Below are positions 36,661-47,510 of a stretch of DNA of 64,000 bases, one piece after another. Origin of the DNA: Ricinus communis. Taxonomy: Eukaryota; Streptophyta; Magnoliopsida; Malpighiales; Euphorbiaceae. The position numbers were made by a program, and so were the translations under genes. The notes below the pieces were generated by a model. That model was not told where the DNA came from. It did not search any database and saw only the letters and a list, made by a program, of their open reading frames with translations. The first letter of the stretch is position 1. Each line of letters opens with the position of its first letter. The DNA is taken from contig NC_063264.1 of the NCBI RefSeq assembly GCF_019578655.1, forward strand, positions 17,658,429 to 17,722,428. Direction: 5' to 3'.

Positions 36661-38735
36661 TGAAATGAAGATGATGCAGTTTGTTTTTGGAGTGTAGGGG
36701 TACGGTATAAAGTACTAAGAAAATAGAAAGAGAAAAAACGTGTAGGGTCCATAGTATTTTGTTGTCGAGTTAGGAGTAGGTTTGGGTTCAATATAGGCTC
36801 GACCCTGGTTCCTAATATACTGTCGGTTCTGGTTCCACAAGGGGATATAACCGAAACCGATCTGGTTTTAGCCGGTTCATCTGATTTCAAGTCAAAATTG
36901 GATTTTTTTAATTATTTTATTTAATCATTGAAAATATCTAAAAAAAAATACAAAAATAGAAAAAATCAAAATTTTTGTTCAAAGTATTGTGTTTACTGGT
37001 ACACAATTTTCTCTCTTTTTCTTTTCAAATTATTTATAAAAAATAAATTTATTTTATTTTCATAAAAAATTTATAAAACATGTCTACTTACTATTATATA
37101 TAGATAATTTCTTAATTTTTTATTTGGATAACAAATTAAATTTATAGATAGATTTGGAACACAAAATAAAATCTTATTATTTTCAAATAAAAATAAGTGA
37201 TGTCTTATATAATGAAAAATATAGATAACTATGTTAGAATTTATTTTTTAAAGTTTAGTTATAATATAAAATAAAAAATATTATTTTTTATTTTTATTTT
37301 TTAAAAATAACATAAATAAATATAAAATATTATTTTATATTTTTATTTAAAAATATTTTTTTAAAAGCTCCTCTAATTTTCTATAAATAAATAGAACAAT
37401 TTAAAAGTTTGGAAGCCCGCGGTAAGTATAAAAGATAGTTACATATGAAAAATAATAGAAATGAATTGATGTTTGAGATATTTTTAAATTATACAAATAA
37501 AATACAAGACAATAAAATTATAATCTCTCTATATTTTAAATAGGTTGCATATTATTCTTCACCATAACTCAAAAAGATAAAGTCAATAATAAAAAGAAAT
37601 CAACTATTTCATAGAAGTTCCTATATATCAAGGTACAAAATTAAGATCAAAATTTTATTTTTCTTTAAATACTAATTTTATTTAAAAGTTATGTTAGGAA
37701 CAGAGCAATTAAGAATATCTACATACTTTTTTAATTTCAGAAACTAAGATTAAACGTGTTCTAAAAATAAAATTAGTTTTTCTTAAAACAAAAATAAAAA
37801 ATTAACTTTATTCATATTTGATAAAAGTAAATATTTAATAATAAATTAAAAAATTTAATAAAATATTTTATAATATCAATTTAAATTTATAAATTTAAAA
37901 ATTAGGGTTGTTGGAGTCTGGTTCAGATCTCTGAAATTCAAAATCAATTTGAGTCCGATTTTGACCAAAATGATTGTGGCCTGAAATAGCCCTTAATTGA
38001 ATTCATGTAAAATATATAATATTTGAATCTTCTAGAATTCCATAGATGTAACAATTAACACTTTAGATGACAGAAACTAATGATATATATATAAATCATA
38101 TTATATGAACTAATCAAACCAAAAAGAGAGTTCCCTTATCATTAATCTAACTCCTCATATTATATATCATTACTGAATAATGCTAACTCCTGTTTTCTAC
38201 ATTAAATTTTAGCCAAAAAGGGTCTTCTTTAAATTAATTAATTAATAGTGGAGTGGGTAGTTTGATGAATGATGCTAATAAGTTAAATTTTCAATGTCCA
38301 TTTTTCTTCTTTTGTATTAGACTATTTTAATTCAATAAATATAAAATTTTCAATTAGTTTATTCTTTTTCTATTTACTGCTGCTTAGATTTTCTTTTATG
38401 GGTATTTTGATTTTTTTTTCTTTTTATAAGATTTTGATAATATCTTCTTTATGGGATTTAAATATTCTTTTATTTGCAATAATGTAAGTCCATTTTATTT
38501 TTTAGAAAACATCTATATCATTTCAAGAAAAAGTTAATATCTAATATCAATTTTCAGCTATCAAGCCTAATCCAACTTTATATTTAGTATTCGAGATGTA
38601 AAATCTTTAACTAAGTTTCATTTAACAATTTAAGTTTTTGAATGAAATAGTTGTTTGACATGGTAACAATTTTAGAGCTTTCATAATTAAAAAGTCTAGA
38701 TTCCGATACGATGGTCTCACATACTGTATTGACTA
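36661..38735. other. Intergenic AT-rich DNA
   Basis: Degenerate repeat debris with GGTTCTGGTTCC/AACCGA motifs lies at 36740-36890 and 37905-38000. The remainder is AT-rich. No gene is seen. Confidence 0.5.
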
Positions 38736-39115
38736 AGAGTCAAGAAGACTTGAGCTTTATGAGGTTCAATACTACCTTTCTCTCTTGAAGACTCTTTTAT
38801 TATAAAGAACAAAACCGTGAGACTATAAAATGAAAAATCGAATAATACCTCAAAAGCGGATTACGACCTAATTTATGGGTTGGTTCATTATCATTGGCAT
38901 CGTTTATGAGAAACTGATTTCGACCTCACAATGACTAAAAGTCAAAAGGATTTGAGCCTTATAAGGTTCGGTATCACTTATTTCCCCTTAAAGACCCTTT
39001 TCTATAAAGGATAAAACTGTAAGGTATAAGCTAAAGGAAATAGATAATACCTTAATAGGGGATCACGACCTAATCTATGAGTTGGTCCGTTATCAATGAT
39101 ATATTCTCCAATGTG
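38736..39115. repeat. Tandem pair of a dispersed ~193-bp repeat
   Basis: Two copies start at about 38738 (TTGACTAAGAGTCAAG) and about 38931 (ATGACTAAAAGTCAAA) and share the blocks TTGAGC..TATAAGGTTC, AAGGA(T/C)AAAAC..GTGAG and ACGACCTAATTTATGGGTTGG. A third member of the family lies at 63085-63250. Confidence 0.75.
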
Positions 39116-39489
39116 AGAATATTAAATTCCACTCCTTCCAATCACTGAACTTTGTGTCTGGCCACTTGTTTTAATGGCTAAGTCAGTAACTATTATCATT
39201 TAATATACATAGAATTGAATTAATGAGTTTATTTCGTATTTCTTAAGCTTATACTTTCATGTAGTTATATAGATTTTGTTAATTGTCCTTGTCCTAATTG
39301 AACTATATTGATTTATTAGACATGACTTCTAGTCCAAGTTGGACTATTCTTCCATACTTTAAACATAATATCCTAGTTTTAGTAGACTTTATATATATTA
39401 TGGTATGATCTATAATTTTAAAATGTTTTCCTTACTTTATTTGAACTCTTATAGTTAATTATTATAGAACAAACAATCTTATTTGGTTA
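39116..39489. other. Intergenic stretch, nothing recognised
   Basis: AT-rich single-copy-looking DNA between the tandem repeat and the hAT candidate. Confidence 0.3.
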
Positions 39490-39497
39490 GTCGACAG

Positions 39498-40156
39498 TAG
39501 GGGTACTCATAATTCGGTTAATAGAATTATTAACTAAAATTTAAGATAGAACCATTCACTTTACTTTTTCTTTTTAATTTTTAAAATGAAGCTAAACTGA
39601 ATGAACGAGTTAATCGATTCATATTGACCGGTTAACCTTATTTCACAATTTTTAATCGTTACAATTATTCAACAATATTTTCATAAAAATCTTAAGTAGA
39701 AACAATAACTCAAGCTGAAATAAGTATAATTAAAAGTTACAGTATAAGTTAAACAACCAACATTAAGAGTATATTCTTCTAAGAAGTACATAGATTTCAA
39801 ATATTTAAATACAAATTTGCTTGTAAAATTTCTTATTAATACCCATTATAAAAATAAAATTCAAATCTAAATATAAAGGAAGTAACAATTAGTCATTAAT
39901 ATTGACGAGAAAATAAAATAAGGTTATTTTAGATATATTTACAATAAATATAATAAATATATAAGATATATACTTTTGGTCGGTTAACCAAAAATCATAG
40001 TTTTTTATTTAAAAAATTGAAACTGAACCGAAAACTGAAATTATAAAAAAAATCGAGGCCTAAACCTAAACCATGATTCAATTATCCAATAAATTCAATT
40101 TTGTTTAATTGATTTCGGATCGGGTATCGGTTTAAATGGTTTTTTGCTCAATTCTA
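39498..40156. mobile_element. Candidate hAT-like MITE
   Basis: The ends are TAGGGGTACTCATAATTCGG on the left and TAGAATTGAGCAAAAAACC when the right end is read on the minus strand. The flanks are gtcgacag (39490-39497) and gtcgaagc (40157-40164), which share their first five bases. The interior has GGTTAACC/AACCGAAAA motifs. The end match is weak. Confidence 0.35.
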
Positions 40157-40214
40157 GTCGAAGCGAGTGTTCGATTATCACTATTTATCACGATCCTTAG
40201 CTATTTCTATAACA

Positions 40215-40655
40215 TTCATATTGGAAATTGAATTGATTGATTAAGGTGAGAGCTAAATAAATAAGAGAGTATAAAGCCTAACTAACAAAGTTGTGTTTAG
40301 ATCCAGTCAATACTAAAATGACTAGAACTAATCACTTAGTTCGTTAGACCTTAATCTTTAATCTTTAAAAGTTACTTATATTTTTTCACTTTTTAGTGAT
40401 GTGTGTTGAAACTAGACCTCAAACAAAAAGTCAGAAAATTAAGAAACTGGTCAGACTTGCTCTGATACCATATTAGAAACTGAATTAATTGATTAAGGTG
40501 GTAGTTAAATGAATGCGTGAGTGTAGAGTCTAACTAATAAAATTTAGCTTGGTTCCAACAAATACAAAATGACTAAAACTAGCTACTTAGTTGGTTGGAT
40601 TTTACTCTTATAAATTACTTATATTTTTTTTATTTTTAATGATATAAAATCTCTA
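40215..40655 (-). mobile_element. Very small TRIM/SMART-like LTR element
   Basis: Two direct repeats of about 180-190 bp (about 40655-40485 and 40408-40215 in minus orientation) share AAAATATAAGTAA, TAGTCATTTT and ACCTTAATCAATYAATTCARTTTC blocks. Immediately inside the 5' repeat lies TGGTATCAGAGC (40475-40464), a perfect 12-nt tRNA-Met primer site. The internal region is only about 60-75 bp. Flanks end in CGAAT and TGAAT, a possible 5-bp target duplication with one change. Size and layout fit the smallest known TRIM/SMART elements. Confidence 0.6.
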
Positions 40656-41537
40656 ACAATTCGCATGTAAACTTATGTTAAAAATATAAAATTATTTTTA
40701 AAATTTCATTTAAGAGCTTAAACTTTTGGGTGGAATGATTTTCTTACCATAATGGAGTTCTACAAATATAGAATAGAATCATCTTCTTATCAATATCATA
40801 TTAAATATAGAAAGATAATCTGAATAGTAAATTAAAATAAGTTGATAGATTGAGTGTTCAATTTTCTTTTCAATGAAGGTCCAACCAAGATTAAAAAAAA
40901 AATTAAATTTATACTTTCAAAATCGCTTAAAAAAGTCTATTCTAACATAATAAAAATTGTATTTAAAAAATCAAATTTTATTATTAATTCAGGGGGGTAA
41001 AAGAAAAAAGTTTCTGAACTTTTCATGTCCCACCACTATAATGCAAAAGATAAATTTAAACCGTACATAAAGAATCACATTTATTTCAGATAAGCCCTTC
41101 TTCATTTTCTTTTTCTATTTTCTTTTTTTTTTTGGTAGGGAACAGAAAGGGATATGCCCTTCTTTTTCAGGCAAAACAATAATGTAGTTGTTCAAATGGG
41201 AAGATTAAGTTGCCATAAAAATTGCAGCATGCATTGAATGGCATGTGCAATAGTAGGTAAATCTTTAATAACATATTTTAAATTCAGATTTTTTTATGAA
41301 TTTTGAATTTATTTTAGTATATTATAAATGTATTTCAATAATTTATTTTCTTATAATTTTATTAATCTTAATATTTTATTTATGAATTCTATTGATAAAT
41401 ATTATTATTGGTTCTTAATAATTTTTTTTAAGTAAATAGTTAAAAATATTATGGTATACAAAACAAATTTTACTTCAAAGATGGGATAACCTTGCCTATA
41501 GCTTTTGAAAAAAAAAAAAAAGTGAAAATGTAGTAAG
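40656..41537. other. Intergenic AT-rich DNA
   Basis: No gene is seen. A T-rich run lies near 41127-41145 and an A run at 41508-41521 directly precedes the LTR element. Confidence 0.4.
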
Positions 41538-42358
41538 TGATGAGAACCATGTAGCAAAAGGAATCATATTTCCACAAAGAATCCTAAATTCACTAAAGAT
41601 CCTAATCCAGCAAGGAGTCCTGATGATGAGAACCATGTAACACAAAGAATCCTACTTCAACAGAGAATTCTAATTCTACTAAAGATCTTAATCCAACAAG
41701 GAGTTCTGATGACATCAAGAGTTCAAGCGACAAAAGGAATCCTATTTCCACTAGGAATCCTAATCCAATTAGGAGTCCTACCGAGATTCAACTTTGATTA
41801 ATTGTATTTCATTCATGGATTAAAGCCTAACGTGAAGACATGAAGATCAGATCTGATTTATGTTGAATACAAGCAAATGTAAAGCCCAAGTCCAAAGTTG
41901 AATATTCAAAATCAAAATCCAAGTCAAAATAGAAATCTTCTTTTAACAAGTCCAAGTCAAAATAGGAGTTTGCTACTCTTTTACTTCAAGTTTTGTTTAT
42001 TTAGGAGTCTTGGCTACATATCCTAGTCATTCTAGGATTAGGATTATTTTGTTTTAAACTCTATAAATAGAGCTATGTAATTCAACAAAAATACATATAT
42101 CTTTTGATTGAATAGAAAACCTTATTTTTGCTTAAAGAGTTTCTTTGAGTGTTCTTGAGATTAAAGCTTATTGTTTAGGTTTTGATTTCACTTCTACCTT
42201 AATTTAATTCTATTAACTTGTTAGTTTCTAGGATTAATTAAGTTCATCTCATTATAGCTATTGATCTTATTTCTTTATAAATAAGGATGATAGTTCCGCA
42301 AATAATTTTTGGCAAACCTTATAAGTATTGATCTTGGCGTGTAATCTTCTCTTCCAAA
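41538..42358 (+). repeat. LTR copy A of the LARD-like element
   Basis: Aligns with the 3' LTR (44553-45327) from TGATGAGAACC to the CTTCTCTTCCA stretch. It contains a doubled block of about 88 bp near its start (41538 and 41625) and ATAAATAG (42062-42069), probably the TATA box. It is truncated at its 3' end where the inverted segment begins. Confidence 0.8.
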
Positions 42359-42360
42359 GA

Positions 42361-43589
42361 ACGAACTAATTTTGATAAACAAATTAAACGAAAAGGACAG
42401 ATTTGATTTACGTAGAATAAAGAATATATTTAACACTTAAGAAGCAAAAGGAACGAATGAATTGGACTCTAAGAATAGCAAGAAGGCGAATTGAATAAAG
42501 AAAATACTACAGACAGAAAAAGCGAATCCTGAAGAAGAAACTAATGGATTGATTTTTTTTTTTTTGTAACAAAACAAGAACAAAACACATAGAGCTTAAT
42601 TTGATTGAAACGTCTCGAAGACTTTGATCAAGCAAACTAAAGGAAACGAAATAACAAAATAAAAATATCACAAACTAATTTATCTAGAACGTCTCGAAGA
42701 CTTTAACCAAACAAAAGAGTATGTGAGTAGAAGAACAACGAAGATAACAAATAGGATATGTAACCAAACCTTGTAAGCTAGCTCGATGCGAATGATGTAA
42801 ACCTTATGGAGAAGATTACACGCCAAGATCGATACTTATAAGGTTTGTCAAAAATTATTTGCGGAACTATCACCCTTATTTATAAAGAAATAAGATCAAT
42901 AGCTATAATGAGATGAACTTAATTAATCAGTGTTTTTGAAATTAAAGCTTGTTTAGGTTTTGATTTCACTTCTACCTTAATTTAATTCTATTAACTTGTT
43001 AGTTTCTAGGATTAATTAAGTTCATCTCATTATAGCTATTGAAATTATTTCTTTATAAATAAGGGTGATAGTTCAGCAAATAACTTTTGGCAAATCTTAT
43101 AAGTATCGATCTTGGCGTGCAATCTTCTCTTCCATAGAAGGTTTACATCATTTGGTATCAGAGCTAGCTTATAAGGTTTGGTTACGTATCCTATTTGTTA
43201 TGTTCGTTGTTCTTCTACTCACATACTCTTTTGTTTGGTTAAAGTCTTCGAGACGTTCTAGATAAATTGGTTTGTGATATCTTTATTTTGTTATTTTGTT
43301 TCCTTTAGTTTGCTTGATCAAAGTCTTCGAGACGTTTCAATCAAATTAAGCTCTATGTGTTTTGTTCTTGTTTTGTTACAAAAAAAAAATATCAATCTGT
43401 TAGTTTCTTCTTCTTTGTGATTCGTTTTTTCTTGTCTAGAGTATTTTCTTTTATTCAATTCATTTTCTTTGCTATTCTTAGAGTCCAATTCATTCGTTCC
43501 TTTTGCTTCTTAAGTGTTAAATACATTCTTTATTCTACGTAAATCAAATTTGTCCTTTTCGTTTAATTTATTTATCAAAATTAGTTCGT
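42361..43589. repeat. Large inverted repeat, arms ~570-580 bp, 81-bp loop
   Basis: 42361-42928 is the reverse complement of 43010-43589, with few differences and small indels. The loop is 42929-43009. The arms contain the last part of the LTR, the primer site (degenerate in the left arm) and the leader. Confidence 0.85.
43153..43164 (+). other. tRNA-Met primer-binding site of the LARD-like element
   Basis: TGGTATCAGAGC, 2 nt after the LTR end CATCA, exactly matches the usual initiator tRNA-Met primer site. Confidence 0.85.
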
Positions 43590-43894
43590 CATTAATTCAT
43601 CTTATTCTTATGTGTTTTATTGTGTTTAGAGTTAATCTTGGTCATTAAGTCTAGTTTCGTTTACCTAGTTTGTGTTCTTGTATGTTCTAAATCTGATTCG
43701 TTGGTTATTGAGTCGTTACAAATTTGGTTGTTAGGAATTTGATTATTTTAGCCTCTATAAGTGCCAAAGAGTAGAGAGATTGAGTGGTACAAGGCAAATG
43801 GTGAGCTCATTAGAGGGTAAAAGTCTAATTGAGTGAAACACGAGAGTAAATATTTTTACTTTGAGTGTTAAACACGTGTGATTGTGTGTAAGAA

Positions 43895-44815
43895 ATGTTT
43901 TGTCAGGAGGAGTTTGCTAGAGGACGTCGAGATCTTCTTTATCAATCTTATGATAGATTATGGGGATGAAAGAATGATGATTATTATGAAAAGTGTTTGC
44001 AAAATTTTTATAATCCTAAACCTAAACCAAAGAAGATAGAAAGACAATCACGTCAAGATTTCATTGATGAACTTTTAAAGGATATAAAATCTTTAAGGAG
44101 TAGCCTTAAAAATAATTTTGAAGATTTAAAAGGATTGGAGCATCTTGAAGATAAAGCTGAGTCTAAGCCATCTTTGGAAACTAATGTTGATGATATAGAA
44201 AAGGTAAATTGCTCTACTGAAGTCAATGAAGATACAAAAGGCATAATGAATGGAGATGGTGAAAAAGATAAACTTTTGAGTGAAATCTAAAATGAAGAGA
44301 TCATTATTGAAGATGAAGCAAAAGTTGAGCTGGTGAAGGATGAAAATATTTTACTTGATGCCATTGAGCCAATTGAACATGTTGATTTTATTGGCATTGA
44401 AAGTATTATTTATTTTAAAGTTCCTCTAACAACTTTTGTGAAAGATCTGCAGGTTGATAATGAGTTAGTATGGTTTTTTGAGATTATATATTTGCTTCTT
44501 TCACAATATTCGAACAAGATTCGAGGACGAATCTTTTCAAAGAAATGGGGAATGATGAGAACCCATGTAGAAAAAAGGAATCCTACTTCCACAAAGAATC
44601 CTAATTCCACTAAAGATCCTAATCCAGCAAGGAGTCCTGATGATGAGAACCCATGTAGCACAAGGAATCCTACTTCAACAAAGAATTCTAATTCCACTAA
44701 AGATCATAATCCAACAAGGAGTCCTGATGACATCAAGAGTTCAAGCGACAAAAGAAATCCTATTTACACTAGGAATCCTAATCCAATTAGGAGTCCTACC
44801 GATATTCAACTTTGA
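43895..44815 (+). pseudogene. LARD internal ORF running into the 3' LTR, broken
   Basis: One frame runs from ATG 43895 to 44815 with only two stops, TGA at 43967-43969 and TAA at 44288-44290. The N-terminal part (EEFARGRRDLLYQSYDRLWG, NFYNPKPKPK) is followed by an acidic/lysine-rich part. The last about 88 codons lie inside the 3' LTR and encode repeated NPTSTKNPNSTKDPNP-type peptides with RSPDD. I recognise no gag zinc knuckle, protease or RT. It could be a relic of a gag-like gene, or a family-specific ORF. Confidence 0.5.
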
Positions 44816-45327
44816 TTAATTATATTTCATTCATGGATTAAAGTCTAACGTGAAGACATGAAGATCAGATCTGATTTATGTTGAATTCAAGCCCAAACGT
44901 AAAGCGCAAGTCCAAAGTTGAGTATTCAAAGTCAAAATAGGAATCTTCTTTTAACAAGTCTAAGTCAAAATATGAGTTTGTTACTCTTTTACTTCAAGTT
45001 TTGTTTATTTAGGAGTCTTGGCTACATATCCTAGTCATTCTAGGATTAGGATTATTTTGTTTTAAACTCTATAAATAGAGCTATGTAATTCAGCAAAAAT
45101 ACACATATCTTTGATTGAATAGAAAACATTGTTTTTACTTAAAGAGTTTCTTTGAGTGTTCTTGAAATTAAAGTTTATTATTTAGATTTTGATTTCACTT
45201 CTACCTTAATTTAATTCTATTAACTTGTTAGTTTCTAGGATTAATTAAGTTCATCTTATTATATCTATTGATCTTATTTCTTTATAAATAAGCGTGTAAT
45301 CTTCTCTTTCATAAAAGGTTTACATCA
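44553..45327 (+). repeat. 3' LTR of the LARD-like element
   Basis: 775 bp, TGATGAGAACC to TTTACATCA. It begins with a doubled block of about 88 bp (44553 and 44642) rich in AATCC/TAATCC, and contains ATAAATAGAG (45071-45080), a likely TATA box. Confidence 0.85.
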
Positions 45328-45496
45328 GGAATTATTTTGTCTCTTATAAGATCAAAAACATTTATTCTGTTTCATTCAATTTAGTCCTGCCAATCAAACA
45401 CGACATCATAACTAGTATAAATTCAATAGAAAGAGTTGACATGAGATTTGGTAAACATTAGCCATCAGTGAAGTATAACGTGCCTAAATTAAATCA
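45328..45496. other. Short spacer between LTR element and Helitron-like repeats
   Basis: AT-rich. Nothing recognised. Confidence 0.3.
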
Positions 45497-46931
45497 TAAC
45501 TATTCGTTTACTCAATGTATGACTATTATTATTATTATGATTATTATTATTATTATTTTAATTATAAAATTAAATTAATAAATATAATTTAATAATTTTT
45601 TAATATTTAATATTTATTTATAATATTTTAAAAAATATTATCAAACTAAATATTTTTAAATATTCTTTTAATTTTTAAGTTTTTAAATTTTATTAATATA
45701 ATAATATAAAAATTATTTTAAAAATATTTACTAATTAATTTTAGTATTATATGACTTAATACTATAATTGATATTACTATTTTTTAAAATTAAAGATTAT
45801 TATATAACTAAAAAATTATTTTATTATTGAATATAAAATTAAAAATATAATTTTAAATATTATTCTCTAAAATTAAAATTATTATCTAATTAAAAAATTT
45901 ATTAATTAATATAGTATTAAAATATAATTAATATGCTATTTTTTAGAATATAATTAGTATCATTATCTTATTAGAAAATTATTTAGTAGTTAATTTAATA
46001 TTAAAATATAATTAATATATTATTTTTCAGGATTAGAGTCAGTATTTAATTAGAAATATAATTTATTAACCTATAAATTAATAGAAAAAACTATAAAATT
46101 ACACATAAGTTTGAATTCTATGTGTCAAAAAATAGTACACATATTAAAATAAAAATTCTACGTGTCAAAAATTAAGCACACGTATCAAAAATATTTTAAA
46201 TCTCGGAAATTAATATATACTAGTCGTTTAGAGCGTTGTATGATGTTATTACTATTTTGATAATAAATTTAAGTTGATAGATATAATTTAATAAAATCTT
46301 TAATATTTAATACTAATTTATAAAATTTTAAAAAAAATAGCAAACTAACTATTTTTTAATTTTTCTAATTTTTTTAAATTCTAAAATTATATTAATGTAA
46401 TAATATAAAAATTATTTTATAAATTATTTATTAATTAATTTTAACATTAAATATTTTAAAATATCAATATAATTGGTATTACTATTTTTTAAAATTAAAA
46501 ATTATTATATAATTAAAAAATTATCTTATTATTAAATATAATATTAAAATATTATTCAAGATCTTATTTTCCAGAATTAAATTTATTATTTAATTACAAA
46601 ATTAAGTTATTAAATAATATAATATAAAAATATAATTAATATACTATTTTTTAAGATATAATTAACATAATTATTTGATTAGAAAACTATTTATTAGTTA
46701 ATGTAATATTAGAATATAATTAATATTCTAATTTTTAGGATTAGAGTTAGTTTTTAATTAAGAATATAAATTATGAATCAATTAATTAATAGAAAAACTA
46801 TAAAAATTACATATAAACTTGAAATTTATGCATCGAAATTAAGTATATATATCAAAATAAAAATTTTACATGCCAAAAATTAAACATACATATAAAAAGA
46901 AGTTTAAATTTTAAAAATTAATATATATAGA
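45497..46931 (-). mobile_element. Two tandem Helitron-like non-autonomous repeats
   Basis: Copies at about 45497-46218 and 46219-46931 (about 715-720 bp) share their whole length. Read on the minus strand, each starts TCTATATATATTAATTT-like and ends near ...CTAGT, with a degraded GTG..CAC hairpin just before. This is the classic Helitron arrangement (5' TC, 3' CTRR with hairpin, no TIR). The two join head-to-tail at TATATACTAGTCG. They have no coding capacity. Confidence 0.5.
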
Positions 46932-47169
46932 TTAGCACATATACATATATTTAGGGATTTTTAATATTTATAGAAAGATCTAGATAAATGTTATAGATAA
47001 GCTTTTTACTTTTTATTTTGAAGTGTGGATAACTACTCAACCTTCAAATATTTTGCACTTTTAAGTATTAAATATTTCTAAACAAGTTTAATTAAATTTG
47101 AAACTCGATTCTTAAATCTGCAATTATTATTGCTTGTGATCCAAGCATCCTTGAAGTGCATAAATGGTA
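46932..47169. other. Spacer before the CACTA-like end
   Basis: AT-rich; nothing recognised. Confidence 0.3.
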
Positions 47170-47510
47170 CACTACAAAAAAATCCTGCATTTCATGATGG
47201 GAATTTTAGTCGATAAAAAGAAAAAGAAAATTGTTATTATTTCATTTTAGCAACGGCGACAATCCGTTGTTAAATATGTTTTTGTTAATTTTTAGCCAAT
47301 TTATTGGAGTTCGTTGTTATTTATAGTGAAGAATATTCCGCAAAAAAACTCGCTGCTAAAAGGTAGCCTTTTTATTATTACCATTAATTTAGCAACCGCA
47401 TTTTCGTTGCAATTGAAATGGATATAATCTAGCGACAGAAACATTGTCACTAGATGCCATCTAAAAATGTATTTAAGTTGTTAAATGAATAAATTTTTTC
47501 ATCGGTAAAA
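47170..47510 (+). mobile_element. CACTA (En/Spm-like) transposon terminus
   Basis: Begins CACTACAAAAAAATC, the CACTA terminal motif. Imperfect subterminal repeats follow, such as TTTAGCAACGGCGACAATCCGTTGTTAAA, TTTAGCAACCGCATTTTCGTTGC and TCTAGCGACAGAAACATTGTC, which are typical of these elements. The opposite end was not found within the next few kb, so the element is truncated or longer than visible. Confidence 0.7.

Larger units (their letters stand above)
41538..45327 (+). mobile_element. Non-autonomous LTR retrotransposon (LARD-like) with a rearranged 5' end
   Basis: The 3' LTR (44553-45327) begins TGATGAGAACC and ends TTTACATCA. A primer site TGGTATCAGAGC (43153-43164) follows the other copy of the LTR end (43150), and a purine tract (AAGAAATGGGGAA, about 44540-44552) precedes the 3' LTR. 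The 5' side is not a simple LTR. It has an LTR copy (41538 to about 42358) lacking its last about 15 bp, then an inverted piece (42361-42928), then a second partial LTR (42930-43150). The 1.4-kb interior encodes no protease, RT or integrase. No clear target duplication is seen (gtaag versus ggaat). Confidence 0.75.

Noticed and set aside
36546..36890. 114-codon minus-strand frame upstream of the CBSX5-like gene
   Set aside because: Mostly promoter and a CCA-repeat leader read by chance; no homology, and the TATA box lies within it.
45528..45560. CRISPR-like or functional array at ATT repeats
   Set aside because: Simple trinucleotide microsatellite within a Helitron-like repeat.
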